Shown here piece by piece: positions 21,487 to 32,477 of a stretch of DNA of 64,000 nucleotides (the stretch's first letter is position 1; the number at the start of each line of letters is the position of its first letter). The notes under the pieces are model-generated. The model saw only the letters and a program-made list of their open reading frames with translations. It searched no databases and had not been told where the DNA came from. The DNA lies in the NCBI GenBank assembly GCA_024364735.1, contig JAGFNQ010004729.1:167062-231061 (forward strand), read 5' to 3'. The stretch comes from Boesenbergia rotunda. Lineage: Eukaryota > Streptophyta > Magnoliopsida > Zingiberales > Zingiberaceae. The position numbers were made by a program, and so were the translations under genes.

Positions 21487-21770
21487 TTAGGCAGTTAGAA
21501 TTGTTGAAGGTACAGAATCACATAACTGATTTATGCTAAGCAAGTTAAAATTGAAGTTTTCAACCAAAAGAACTTTCTTAATAACAAAGTCAGATTTGAG
21601 TTCAATATTACCTGACCCAATTACCTTGAGTGTAGCATTGTTGCCAAATGCCACTGAGCCTAGGTTCTTAAACTTGAGTTTGGTGAACTTCAATTTATCT
21701 CCAGTCATGTGTCTGGAGCAACCGCTATCCAACATCCATTGGTCCAAATCTTTATGTTCCTACACATAAA
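21487..21770 (-). pseudogene. aspartic protease of B1
   Basis: WMLDSGCSRHMTGDK has the D-S-G active site and the CSRHMTG signature of Copia proteases; LLSINQLCD follows. It would cut the Gag-Pol polyprotein. It is split from the integrase by a stop around 21480 and from gag by the region 21771-22689. Confidence 0.85.
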
Positions 21771-22689
21771 GAGTTTTATTGATTTGGATCCAATTAGAGT
21801 CAGGAATAGCTTAAATTGAGTTTCACTGCCTAGTCTGTCTCACCCAAATCTAGGGTTTTCAACCACGTTAGCCTTATAGGTTTTGTGAGACAGGTTTTGA
21901 TAAGTAAAATTATTTTGAAAAATATTATTTATTTAGAAACCTTAAATTAATTTTTGAAAACAGTTAAATTTATTTTGAAAGGAAATGTTTGAATCTATAC
22001 TTAACTGAAAATTTATGTTAGATTTGAATTTGACAAAAAGTAATTTGAATTTGAAATTCAGAAATTGGCTTCCAGGTCTTGGCGAGGCACTTGGCCTTCT
22101 TTGGCCGTAGCCTTATTGGATCATCAACCCTTTCCTTGACAAAGCCGTTTAATGAAATTTCATTTTCAAAATTAATCTTTGAAAAGTTCTGGTCTAACTA
22201 GTTTGGGTTTTGGATCGGTAGTTTCGGCTAGTTTCACCAGTCTAAAGAGACCAAGTGTACTTGATCTTATTAGAATTGGTTTCCCTAACGTACTATCATC
22301 TCACCTCCACCCAATACTATGTTGTCAAGTTTCAGTTAGTTTGTTCAGTCCTTATACTAACCATTCCTAAGTCTAAGCATGGTAATTGCAGAAATTTAAA
22401 TAAACAATCAATCAAGCAAATTGCAAGAATTAAATTCTATTTAAAATAAATATAGTTTTTAATTTGGCTCCCCCTGGACTAAAGCCACGGTAATGATTAG
22501 GCAAGATGTGAATCTTTCCTTGGGGATCCAATACTGATTTGATCCAGTTGGTTTGTTCAGGTACAGTTTAGGTACCCATGCCTGAACTTTACTTCTGGAC
22601 TGATTCAGTACACAAAGTAAGATCTTTGTCGGGATTTGGTTCTATAGCAAGTCCGGATCGATTTAGAACGGACTTATGTTTTCCAAGAA
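21771..22689 (-). other. degenerate gag-protease linker of B1
   Basis: No long frame. Short readable pieces on the minus strand are interrupted by stops. Confidence 0.5.
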
Positions 22690-24081
22690 TCATGTCAAGA
22701 CCCTTGGAACCAGAAGTGAATCTTCTAAGGCAGCTCTAAGATCCTTAACCTGAGTTTTCAGGGAGGAGTTCTCTTTCTCAAGTTTTTCAACTTGAGTAGG
22801 AGTTCCTTCTTGAACTTTCTCGGTTAAGGATTTAGAGTCAGCTCCCTCTTTCAGGAGTTTTACTTCCTGTCGGAGGGATTCGACTCGGAGTTTGGCTTTC
22901 GCCAAATCTCGAGAAAGATACGAAATAAGTTCATTTAATTGACTTCTATTGAAACCACTTACCTTGATTTCGCCGTCTTCTGAAAAGGTTAGTCTGCCGT
23001 CGTCCTGTTCTGACTCTGACTCGGTCCCGACTTCTTCTGAGGCGGTCTGGGCTAGTAGGTTTGACTGGGGTGCTTCTTCTTCTTCTTCTGAGGAAGATTC
23101 GTCCCAGGTTACTTGGAGTGCTTTCTTTCTTCTTGTCTTCTTGGTCTCCTTCAGGTTCGGACACTCTGTCTTGTAGTGGCCCTTCTTCTTGCACTCGTAG
23201 CAAGTCACGTTGGCTTGTTTTTGTCATTTGCGAGTTCAGTTGGTTCATCTTTTCTTCGGTTTGTTTTCTGTCTGTTGGTTTGGTTCTTCAATTCTTTATA
23301 GTAGCTTCAGGCCAGTCGGACCAGCTTAGGTCGATCTCCTTCTTCGTCTTCTAAGTCTGAGTCTGAGATAGACTCGGGTTCAGGTTGTGGCTTCTTCTTT
23401 GTTGACCTTCCAGTTTTTCCTGCAACAAAGGCAATACCTTTCTCGGCCAAATTGCAGTTAGTTTGTTCATGCAGTTCTAATTCGGAAAATAATTCATCTA
23501 ATTTTATTTTCGAAAGATCCCTTGAGACCTTGTATGCATCTACCATAGATGCCCACAAGGTGTTTCTAGGGAAAGCATTTAAGGCATACCTTATTAGGTC
23601 ACGGTTTTCGACCTTGTGACCAATAGTATGTAGACCGTTCATAAGTTCCTGGATTCGAGCGTGAAGTTGAGCGGCCGTTTCGTTGTCGGTCATTTTTATT
23701 GTATACAGCTTGTTCAGGAGCAGATCTTTCTTACTGATCCGAGTGTCTGATGTTCCTTCGTGCAGCTCGATCAGTTTTACCCACAGCTCCTTGGCACTGT
23801 TAAAGGGGCCCACCTAGTTCAGCTCCTCCTTTGTTAAGCCGCATTGAAGGGTCTGAGTCACCTTTGCATCAGCTTCAATTTTGCGCTTCAGAGCGTTGTC
23901 CCATTCTGAGTAGGTTTGCGGTACTCCTTCAGCTTCTTCGGAATCTCCAGTCCGGACTGGATGATTATCCACATGTCCACCTGAGTTTTCAGGTGGACCT
24001 CCATTCGACTTTTCCAGTAGGAAAAGTCTTCTCCACTGAAAGTGGAGGTCTGGCGATGCTGAATCCTTCTTGCATGGCCAT
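22690..24081 (-). pseudogene. gag of B1
   Basis: The start is set by homology with the intact N-terminus of B2's gag (MAMQEGF, here 24081). Frameshifts occur in 23814-24080 and 23209-23306. The 23307-23813 part holds ELWVKLIELHEG, LHARIQELMNGL and the acidic DSDLEDEEGD stretch. The 22690-23208 part holds the zinc knuckle CYECKKKGHYKTEC and then a Ser/Glu-rich region and a coiled coil (about 22700-22900). It forms the particle and binds RNA. Confidence 0.85.
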
Positions 24082-24304
24082 TTGGGATTGTATCTAAAAA
24101 AAACTAAGAAACGAACTTTGTCCCAAGACTTGGTCTTGGATTAGTAGTGCTGGATAAGGAAAATAAAATATCAAGGGGTGTTGCACCAACCTCGATTAAC
24201 GAGAGGAAATTCGAACGAAGAATATATTAGAAAAAAATTTGATCGAAAAAAAGAATAAATCTGAAAAAAAATTTCAAACTGGTGGTTGCACCAAATTTGA
24301 ACTT

Positions 24305-24320
24305 CCCCGCTATGATACCA
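24305..24320 (-). other. primer-binding site of B1
   Basis: On minus, TGGTATCATAGCGGGG, one base from the initiator-Met PBS, two bases from the LTR end. Confidence 0.85.
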
Positions 24321-24322
24321 CT

Positions 24323-25614
24323 TGTTGGATCGAGAGAACCGATAGAGGGCGGGGTGAATATCAGAAAGCGTTCTGATTTGAAAAGAGAATGCGTAGCGGA
24401 AGATTAAAAACAAAAACACAAACACAGATATTTTTACTTGGTTCGGAGCCTAGGTCGACTCCTACCCCAAGGCCCACGGTCGTTGACCGTTTTCTGCGGG
24501 CAATTCTATAAGTTCGCAAATTAGTTTACAGTATTGAATTACAATTATAGCAAAGTAAACTTTTAAAATGAAACTCTTCTTTTACCGACGTCCGATGTAG
24601 GTTGTCTTTTCGGAGCAGTGGGACGTCGTCGGCGCTTGAGTCTCGAGTCGGGAGGTTTCCGGAGCAGAGCGCGAGAGCAGACAAGCGTAGAAGCGTTGAA
24701 TGAATTCGTTGTACTGAAGCCTTAGTTCGAGGGTCCATTTATAGCACCTGGGGGCGCCCGGAATGTCGGGGGCGCCCCCCCCCCCCCCCCACATGTCGGT
24801 CGATTCACTTCCTTCTCGGTCAGCTCTGATCCCTTAAAACTCGGGATCAAGCTTTGACCGGGGGCACCCGGAACGCTGGGGCGCCCGGATTGACCCGGTC
24901 AGAATCTTATCCTCTTGGCTTCGCTGGAGTTGCTTCGACTACTTGACCTGGGGGCGCCCGGAGCGCTGGGGGCGCCCGGGTGCAGAGGGGGCGCCAGGGA
25001 GCACGGGGGCGCCCAGGAGATGAGCTGTCGAAGCCTGCCTTTGTTTTGTGTGTTTTGTGTTCACCTTGGGGGCGACCGGGACACTCCGGGCGCCCTGGTC
25101 AGCTGTTTCCTCATCCCTTTGAGGCTCTCTGAGCTGCAGACACTCGTTCCTTCGGTCCTGCATCCAGGGTTAGTCCAAAACACCATAAAACAATAGGATG
25201 TTAGTTTATATAGCCTTAGCTGTCTTGGTTCTGACTTTGGGTCTCCAAAATGGAGCCCTAGGTCGAACCGACGCCTACTGTTCCCTCGACGGGGAACGCG
25301 TCCTCACCTACTCCTCTCGGGAGAATGTACCTGATGCCAACCGCTCCTCTGGTTGGACTTTTGCCTGGCGGTCCTTTGCCAGGTCTTCGATACCGAGCTG
25401 TCCTTCACCCGGTGCCTAGCATTCCTTCTCTAGGGCTTCAGTCCCAAGCTGTCCTTCGCCTGGCGCCTAGCAGTCCTTCGCTAGGGCTTCAGTACCCTAG
25501 CATTTCCTCACCAGTGCCTTGCTGTCCTTCGCTAGGGCTTCAGTACCCTGGCATTCCTTCGCCAGTGCCTAGTAGTCCTTGCTAGGGCTTTTTACCCTGG
25601 CATTCCTTCGCCAG
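24323..25614 (-). mobile_element. 5' LTR of B1, cut by the assembly gap
   Basis: It aligns with 15810-17227 for about 1290 bp and stops inside the hairpin minisatellite at the first N. Differences from the 3' LTR are scattered and many are CG transitions. Confidence 0.9.
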
Positions 25615-26049
25615 NNNNNNNNNNNNNNNNNNNNNNNNNNNNNNNNNNNNNNNNNNNNNNNNNNNNNNNNNNNNNNNNNNNNNNNNNNNNNNNNNNNNNN
25701 NNNNNNNNNNNNNNNNNNNNNNNNNNNNNNNNNNNNNNNNNNNNNNNNNNNNNNNNNNNNNNNNNNNNNNNNNNNNNNNNNNNNNNNNNNNNNNNNNNNN
25801 NNNNNNNNNNNNNNNNNNNNNNNNNNNNNNNNNNNNNNNNNNNNNNNNNNNNNNNNNNNNNNNNNNNNNNNNNNNNNNNNNNNNNNNNNNNNNNNNNNNN
25901 NNNNNNNNNNNNNNNNNNNNNNNNNNNNNNNNNNNNNNNNNNNNNNNNNNNNNNNNNNNNNNNNNNNNNNNNNNNNNNNNNNNNNNNNNNNNNNNNNNNN
26001 NNNNNNNNNNNNNNNNNNNNNNNNNNNNNNNNNNNNNNNNNNNNNNNNN
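25615..26049. other. assembly gap (435 N)
   Basis: Unknown sequence. The left edge lies in B1's LTR minisatellite; the right edge lies in the RNase H of a + strand Copia element. The missing parts of E, B2 and the Gypsy-type LTR cannot fit in 435 bp, so the size is probably nominal or sequence was deleted. Confidence 0.95.
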
Positions 26050-26460
26050 TTAAATGGTGGCGCTGTCAGCTGGAAGAGTTCAAAGCAGGATACAGTTGCT
26101 GATTCTACAACAGAAGCTGAGTACATTGCTGCATCTGAGGCAGCAAAGGAGGCAGTTTGGATCCGCAAGTTCATTACTGAGCTTGGAGTGGTTCCTAGTA
26201 TAGCCGACCCAGTACAGCTCTATTGTGACAACAATGGAGCTATTGCGCAGGCTAAGGAACCTCGCTCACACCAGCGGACCAAACACATACTACGGTGATT
26301 CCATCTCATTCGAGAGATCATCGATCGAGGAGATGTGAAGATTTGCAGAGTACCCACAGAGGCTAACGTCGCAGATCCCTTGACCAAGGCTTTGGCACAG
26401 ATAAAGCATGATGGTCACACTAGGTCATTGGGTATTGGATACTACAGCGATTGGCACTAG
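26050..26460 (+). pseudogene. RNase H C-terminal part of Copia E
   Basis: The frame begins inside the gap. Landmarks are AVSWKSSKQDTVADSTTEAE with the catalytic Glu, EAVWIRKFI, LYCDNNGAIAQ with a catalytic Asp, a TGA (26296-26298) where the family has Arg or Glu before FHLIREI, and NVADPLTKAL, ending at a TAG at 26458-26460 next to the PPT. Confidence 0.85.
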
Positions 26461-26474
26461 TACTAGTGGGAGAT
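26461..26474 (+). other. polypurine tract of E
   Basis: TACTAGTGGGAGAT, the Tork/Angela/Ivana-style AGTGGGAGAT tract, directly before the LTR. Confidence 0.8.
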
Positions 26475-27487
26475 TGTTAGTGAGAGCCCTAGAGCCAATC
26501 ATATGATGATTACTTTTTGGACTCATTGTATCATATTCTTGTATATATATTTCTTATATATAAAGGCATTTCTTATGGTTATTGTACTTATATGTATTGG
26601 TGCCAAATAACTTAGTATAATAACGTCCTTGAGTAGAAGGTTCTTATCTATATCAATCGATTAGTTGAATCGATAGTGAGATGATATAGAGAACACTACT
26701 CTTAATTATTCCTAGTCAAGTATTAACATTCAAGGACAATGTTAATACATAGAGACTAGCATGTAGGTCAACATGATGACTTGATCTCACAAGTCATGGA
26801 TATGAGATATCAAGTTGACACATGGGTATACATTAGAGAATGTATACTGAATGACCCACCATGAGAAAGTATCATGGATCGTTATATGAGTGTCATATAC
26901 TTTCTCATGTGACTATTAGTATGACTATTAGTCCTTAGACCTGAAGTCACCATAGTTCCCTACATAAGGAGTTATGTACTTTGGTTTCGTCAAACGTCAC
27001 CCGTAACTGGGTGGACTATAAAGGCGATTACTGGGTATGTAACAAATTATGCGGAGGGATATGAGTGATGTAGATGGGATCTATCCCTCCTATATGACGG
27101 GAGAGATATCATAGTCTTGATAGAGTGAGATCACTAAGTGCATGGCCATGCCCAAATAAGGCAATATGAGATATTGAGCTTATTTGATTATAGTGAGTCT
27201 ACTTGGAGTTCAAGACACATAGATTGATTGGAGGATGACACGGTCTATGCTTCATAGAAGATCAATCTAGATATCAACGATAGAAGGACATTGTCACATA
27301 TTATGAAAGTCATAATTAGTAGTCACATTGGTGATGTTGGATCTCAACATTCTTGTAACTTGGGTAGCAATGATGTGTTGCTAGATACCGCTCATTGCTT
27401 ATGTTTCTAAGAGGTTAGAAGCATTGCCAACGTTACAAGAACCTATAGGGTCACACGCAAAGAACAAATAGATGGAGAAAAATGAAG

Positions 27488-27890
27488 TCAAGTTTGACTT
27501 GGCTAAATATGGAAAGTCCATAAAAGGCATTTTTGACTTGACCCAAATCCAAATCAAGTTTGACTTGACTTAGTTCCACTTCAAGTTAGACTTGACGTGG
27601 GAGAAGAAATGGAGTCAAGTTTGACTTGACTAAATATGGAAAGTCCATAAAAGGCAAGTTTGACTTGACCCAAATCCACCTCAAGTTAGACTTGACTTAA
27701 TGCCACATCATGGTGATGAGTTGGCATGTAGCCAACCATTGATGATGCTCCACATCATCAAGAGCATTAAGTGTGGATGCCACCTCATCAAGGAAGATTA
27801 ATGGTCAAGTTTGACTTGACCAAAAGACCACCTCACCTTAACTTGACCAAGTGATGACTTGGCTTGGTTTTTGACCAATGGTGATGCTCC
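27488..27890 (+). promoter_or_regulatory. W-box-like TTGAC(C/T) cluster in LTR E
   Basis: About 14 TTGACT/TTGACC hexamers in ~400 bp, many inside the near-palindrome TCAAGTTTGACTTGA. A ~125-bp unit (TAAATATGGAAAGTCCATAA included) is duplicated in tandem. TTGACY is the known core bound by WRKY factors; regulation is inferred. Confidence 0.5.
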
Positions 27891-27910
27891 ACATTATCTC
27901 CAAAGGTTGT

Positions 27911-27998
27911 AACCCCCCCATTTGAATTTGAATTCAAATGAAATGGGGGTTATGGCCGGCCACTTAATGGCCATTTATGGCCATTAAGTGGCCGGCCA
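27911..27998. repeat. two adjacent inverted repeats in LTR E
   Basis: First: CATTTGAATT-TG-AATTCAAATG, flanked by AACCCC…GGGGTT. Second: 22-nt perfect arms at 27953-27974 and 27977-27998 (TGGCCGGCCACTTAATGG… and its complement) around a 2-nt centre. Confidence 0.85.
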
Positions 27999-28417
27999 CA
28001 AGAGAGAACAAAAAGTGGGTTTTTGTTTCATTTTTTATTAAGTGTGTGTCTTCTCTTCTTCCTCTCCAATTGTTGGAGTTCCTCTTCTTCTTCTCCTCTT
28101 GGCCGAATCCTACAAGGTGCTAGCACACCTAAAGGATTTCCTCTATCTACTTTTGTTCGCGTGGATACTTCTAGAGGGACGGCACTTGACGTCCTAGAGA
28201 TCCGACATACGAAAGGAGCGAACGGGATTAAACGGGGCACGCATCAAAGGTAAAATGTTTATCCCTCTTTAGATCTAGGAGTAGATCGGGTTTTGAAGCA
28301 TGTAAATGAGCACTCGTAATTTTTGAAATGACTTTCTTCACTCGGATCCTTGCGCAAGGGGCTTTCGGGGTTTCCGCGACGCGAAAAAGCGGTTTTTGTG
28401 GCCCGAAAAACCCTACA

Positions 28418-31306
28418 TCTGCCTCTCCTGCGGCTTCCCTTAATAGCCTCTTGCTTGTTTTGCGGTACGAGGAAAATAAAAACTATAAGCACATAGGCTT
28501 AGTAAAACCCCTTTCCTACTCACTAAAACCATGCGTCGCTTATACATAAACATATCAAGTATCTGACGTAACATATCTTCGAACATAAGCATAAGCATAG
28601 TCATGGCATGAGTCATAAGCATATGAACAACTAACATAGCATGATTCTTAACATCACCATAGATCTACAACCTACTTAGCATGGCATAAATCTTAACATA
28701 CATGAACATGAAACATACATACGTGGGCATGAAACATACTTATACATGGCATAATTCTTAGCATACATGAACATAAGGCATACTTATCATAGCAAAATTC
28801 TTAGCATACATGAATATAAGGCATACTTATCATAGCATAATTCCTAGCATACATGAACATAAGACATACTTATCATAGCATAATTCTTAGCATACATGAA
28901 CATAAAACATACTTCTTCATGGCATAATTCTTAGCTTACATGAACATAAAACATACTTATCATAGCATGAGAATAAAATGTACTTACCCTGGCGCGATGC
29001 ACAACTTGGATGTATGCATGAGTCAAATGCATGTACTACATAAGGATGCTTAATTTTAAAATCATACTTTTAAATGCTTAACATAATCATAACATCATTG
29101 GGGTCCCCGGCTTGTACCACATACATACATCATAAGCACGCATCCCTAAGTAAATATGAGGTAGCTAGCCTCAATCTATTAGGGTAAGGACAGCATAGTC
29201 GGTAGTCCTAGAACCGGGGCGTTCTTAAGGTGCCCATCCCTGTTGCACAGCTTCGGTAGTGCCAGAACCGTGGACAGCTTCGGTAGTCCAAAACCGGGGC
29301 GTTCTTAAGGTGCCCATCCCTTGGACCCTTACTTCGGTCCGGTACAAGCCTCATACATAAAAATAAACATGCATGCTTCATCATTCATACTTGTCGTTCA
29401 TACTTATTTCATATCATCGTTATGCCTTCATTATTCATACTTATCATTCATACTTATCATTCATACTTAAGGCATAACCATCATCTTCATTCATACTTAT
29501 CATTCTTTATTCATATAATAAGACATACATGCATAATCATGTTTCGCAGCCATAACATTATCTTGGTTCGTAAAACTTTCATGATCATAACACATAAATA
29601 GACATGTACTTCATACATGATGCATTTCATCTAGCATACATAGTCCTAGTATTCATAATAAAGCATGGATGGTAAGCTACATATATACATGACACATACT
29701 ACTAGGGTTCATGGCATTCATCATAACACATGCATATACCTTCATGAATCATAAATCCATTATAAGCATTTGTCAACATACATGCATCATTCTATTTATC
29801 ATAACATAAGCATCTATCATCATACATGCATCATTCTATTTACCATAACATACTCCTACATCAATTACATGTATCCATGGTGTATGATCTAAATATTCAT
29901 GATTAAAACAAGATCCTAAAATCAACCATGCAAAGTCATGTTATATGACACATAAACTAAGATTTTAGTCACATGGAGACCCTTACATCATGTAGTAGCA
30001 TCATGGTAACTTATAAACATGCATTCTTGAGACCTTAACCCAAACCAAACCCTAGGTTTGGGTCTTGGCCGAAAGTCCTAAAGGACTATGGGTCCATGGA
30101 AAATTTGCCTAGATCATGATTAACATCCCTTACTTACATATCATGCTATAGAAAAATCATTTAAACCCTTGATTGGACTTAACCCCAAGCCCTAGGCCTA
30201 AAGCAAGGGTTGGTCGAAACCCTAGAAGGGTAACAAGCCCATGGAAAAGTTCATTTAACACCATTCTTACCCATAAGGTATCATAAGAAACATATTAATC
30301 ATGCTTGGAGAGGTTGGAGTTTTCCCCTAGCCCCTTGACCTTGATGTGGCCGAAACCCTAGAGGGTTATTAGGGTATCAAAAATTTCCCTAGATCATATT
30401 CTATGCCTTACATAACATCATGAAACATTTAAGAGCACAAAGAAAAATTTACATCATCCCTAAGCCCAAGCAATAGCCTTGGCCGAAACTTCCATAAGCC
30501 CTAATCATGGATTTTTCCAACATATCATTCCAACAAAACTTAGATCATGATAAATATCTTGAAAACCATCATACCACAGGTGAGGGGGGTTTTACCTTCC
30601 TTGATCTTGCTTACAAACTTTGAATAAAAGATAACAAGAGAACCTCCTTGTCTCTAAACTCTCCTTAGTCCTTGTATCCTTGTAGGGGGGACCTTAGATC
30701 TTCAAGATGGGGCTTATGTGAATTTTTTTCCAAGGGAGAAGAGGGCTTGAAGTTTTCGGCTAGAAGGGGAGGAAGAAGAAGTGAAGAGGAGAAGGGAAGT
30801 TGTAACTTCCTTGCCCACTTTATACCACTTTAAAAGGGGTAAATGAAGAGTCATGGTGTCTCTTCTCTTGGTGACTCTTCATTTTTCCCAAGCCTTAACT
30901 AAGATCCACTTCATTCCCTCATAGCACTCCCTTGCTAGGTGAATTGGTTAGTGCATGCTTGGTTGTACAAGAGGTCCAAGGTTCAATCCTTGGTGCATGC
31001 ACTAATTTTTTTATTTTATTTTCTATTATTTTTCAAAAATTCCTTAAAAATTCCCTCATAATTATGTTAATATTTCTCATTAAAATCCATCTATTTTTAT
31101 ATTAAATTCTACCTAAAATCCACCCATAATAATGGCACTAGAAAGCCCATATAAGGCCCCTTAGTACTTAGTTTCTCAATTTAAATGAGAAAACCATGGG
31201 TTTTTAGGCTAAGGTTCGTACTAATATTTCTAGATCCTTCGGAAAATTATCTAGACATGCTTAATATTTTAAAGAAAATATTAAGGAAATTTTCCGAGTC
31301 GTTACA
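28418..31306 (-). mobile_element. Gypsy-type LTR fragment in gag of B2
   Basis: The right end (…TTTTCCGAGTCGTTACA) and interior match 33713-37214: the GCGGTACGAGGAAAATAA block, the GGGGTCCCCGGCTTGTACC block, GGTAGTCC…ACCGGGGCGTTC repeats, ACCACAGGTGAGG, and the tRNA-like segment. The first ~300 bp is missing where Copia E abuts. The right flank CCTTT is the expected TSD. A minus-strand TATA-like box is near 30817-30826. Confidence 0.8.
30936..31004 (+). other. tRNA-like segment
   Basis: A box TAGGTGAATTGG at 30936 and B box GGTTCAATCC at 30980, exactly 44 nt apart as in tRNAs; CCAAGG/CCTTGG pair as a T-arm. TAGGTGAATTGGTTAGTGC resembles a tRNA D-arm. Confidence 0.6.
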
Positions 31307-32243
31307 CCTTTAGGTTTGGACACTCCGTCTTGTAGTGGCCCTTTTTCATGCACTCGTAGCAAGTCACGTTGGGCTTGTTTTTGTCATTTGTGGGTTCAGC
31401 TGGTTCGTCCTTTCTTCGGTTGGCCTTCTTTCTGTTGGTTTGGTCCTTTAATTCTTTATAGTAACTTCGGGCCAATCGAACTAGCTTCGGTCGATCTCCT
31501 TCTTCGTCTTCTGAGTCTGAGTCTGAGTTAGACTCGGGTTCAGGTTGTGTCTTCTTCTTTGTTGATCTTCCAGTTTTTCCTGCAACAAAGGCAATACCTT
31601 TCTCGGCCATATTGCAGTTAGTCTGTTCAGGAAGTTCTAACTTAGAAAAAAATTCATCTAATTTAATTTTAGAGAGATCCCTTGAAACCTTGTATGCATC
31701 TACCATAGATGCCCATAAGGTATTTCTAGGGAAAGCATTTAAGGCATACCTTATTAGGTCACGATTTTCGACCTTGTGACCTATAGTGTGAAGACCGTTC
31801 ATCAATTCTTGGATTCGTGCGTGGAGCTGGGCTACTGCTTCGTTGTCGGCCAACTTGATGGTGTACAGTTTGTTTAGGAGCAGATCTCTCTTACTGATCC
31901 GAGTGTCTGATGTTCCTTCGTGCAGCTCGATCAGTTTTGCCCACAGCTCCTTGGCACTGTTGAAGGGGCCCACTTGATTTAGTTCCTCTTTTGTCAAGCC
32001 ATATTGCAGAGTCTGAGTCGCCTTTGCAACTGCTTCTATTTTGCGCTTCAGAGCAGTGTCCCATTCTGAGTAGTTTTGAGGTAGTCCTTCAGCATTTGTG
32101 GGAATCTCCAGTCCAGACTGGATGATAATCCACATGTCCACCTGAGTTTTCAGGTGGACCTCCATTCGATTTTTCCAATAGGAAAAGTCTTCTCCACTGA
32201 AAAGTGGAGGTCTGGCGGTGCTGAATCCTTCTTGCATGGCCAT
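31307..32243 (-). CDS. gag of B2, C-terminally cut by a Gypsy-type LTR
   Basis: The open frame begins at the natural Met (MAMQEGFSTARPPLFSGEDF) and has no internal stop for about 312 codons. Visible are FSYWKNRMEVHLK (about 20-32), the UBN2-like helical gag domain with ELWAKLIELHEG, LLLNKLYTIK, LHARIQELMNGL, ENRDLIRYALNAFP and SKIKLDEFFSKLEL (about 95-215), an acidic Ser/Asp/Glu stretch (about 245-258), a Lys/Arg-rich stretch, and the zinc knuckle CYECMKKGHYKTEC (about 295-308). The frame ends just after PNLK, where the LTR supplies V and a stop, so the Ser-rich and coiled-coil tail seen in B1 and all of pol are lost. This is the best-preserved gag in the window. Confidence 0.9.
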
Positions 32244-32461
32244 TTAATCTGAAAAAAATAACTAAAAAAGATTTCCCAAGACTTGGTCTTGGATTAGTAG
32301 TGTGGGATGAATAAAATGAAATAACGAGGGGTGTTGCACCAACCTCGATTAACGGGAAAAAGAAAATTCGAACGAAATATTTAAAAAAAAATTCGAACGA
32401 GAAAAAGAAAATAAAAATCCGAAAATTTTTTCAAACTGGTGGTTGCACCAAATTTGAACTT

Positions 32462-32477
32462 CCCCGCTCTGATGCCA
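32462..32477 (-). other. primer-binding site of B2
   Basis: On minus, TGGCATCAGAGCGGGG, one mismatch to the initiator-Met PBS, two bases from the LTR. Confidence 0.85.

Larger units (their letters stand above)
15810..25614 (-). mobile_element. Copia element B1 (SIRE/Maximus-like), near complete
   Basis: In minus-strand order: 5' LTR (24323 to the gap), PBS, gag, protease, integrase, RT, RNase H, a 1.4-kb non-coding part, PPT and 3' LTR (15810-17227). The domain order PR-INT-RT-RH is Ty1/Copia. The LTR start TGTTGGTGCA, the AAAAGGGGGGAGAT tract and the long 3' non-coding part suggest the SIRE/Maximus group; this is inference. Its frames carry stops and frameshifts, so the element is inactive. 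Confidence 0.85.
26475..28417 (+). mobile_element. 3' LTR of Copia E
   Basis: TGTTAGTGAGAGCCC…GAAAAACCCTACA, about 1.94 kb. The right end is set by the TACA terminus and by the point where similarity to the Gypsy-type LTRs (TCTGCCTCTCCTGCGGC) begins. It holds a TTGAC cluster and two hairpins. It appears inserted in that Gypsy-type LTR; the matching TSD would be in the gap. Confidence 0.7.

Noticed and set aside
25569..26298. Long frames on both strands across the N run
   Set aside because: Unknown bases read as X; only the + strand part after 26049 codes, for RNase H.
28023..28549. Host gene near GC-rich sequence at 28080-28400
   Set aside because: It corresponds to the R-U5 part of LTR E and the edge of the Gypsy-type LTR; ORFs there are under 80 codons and not protein-like.
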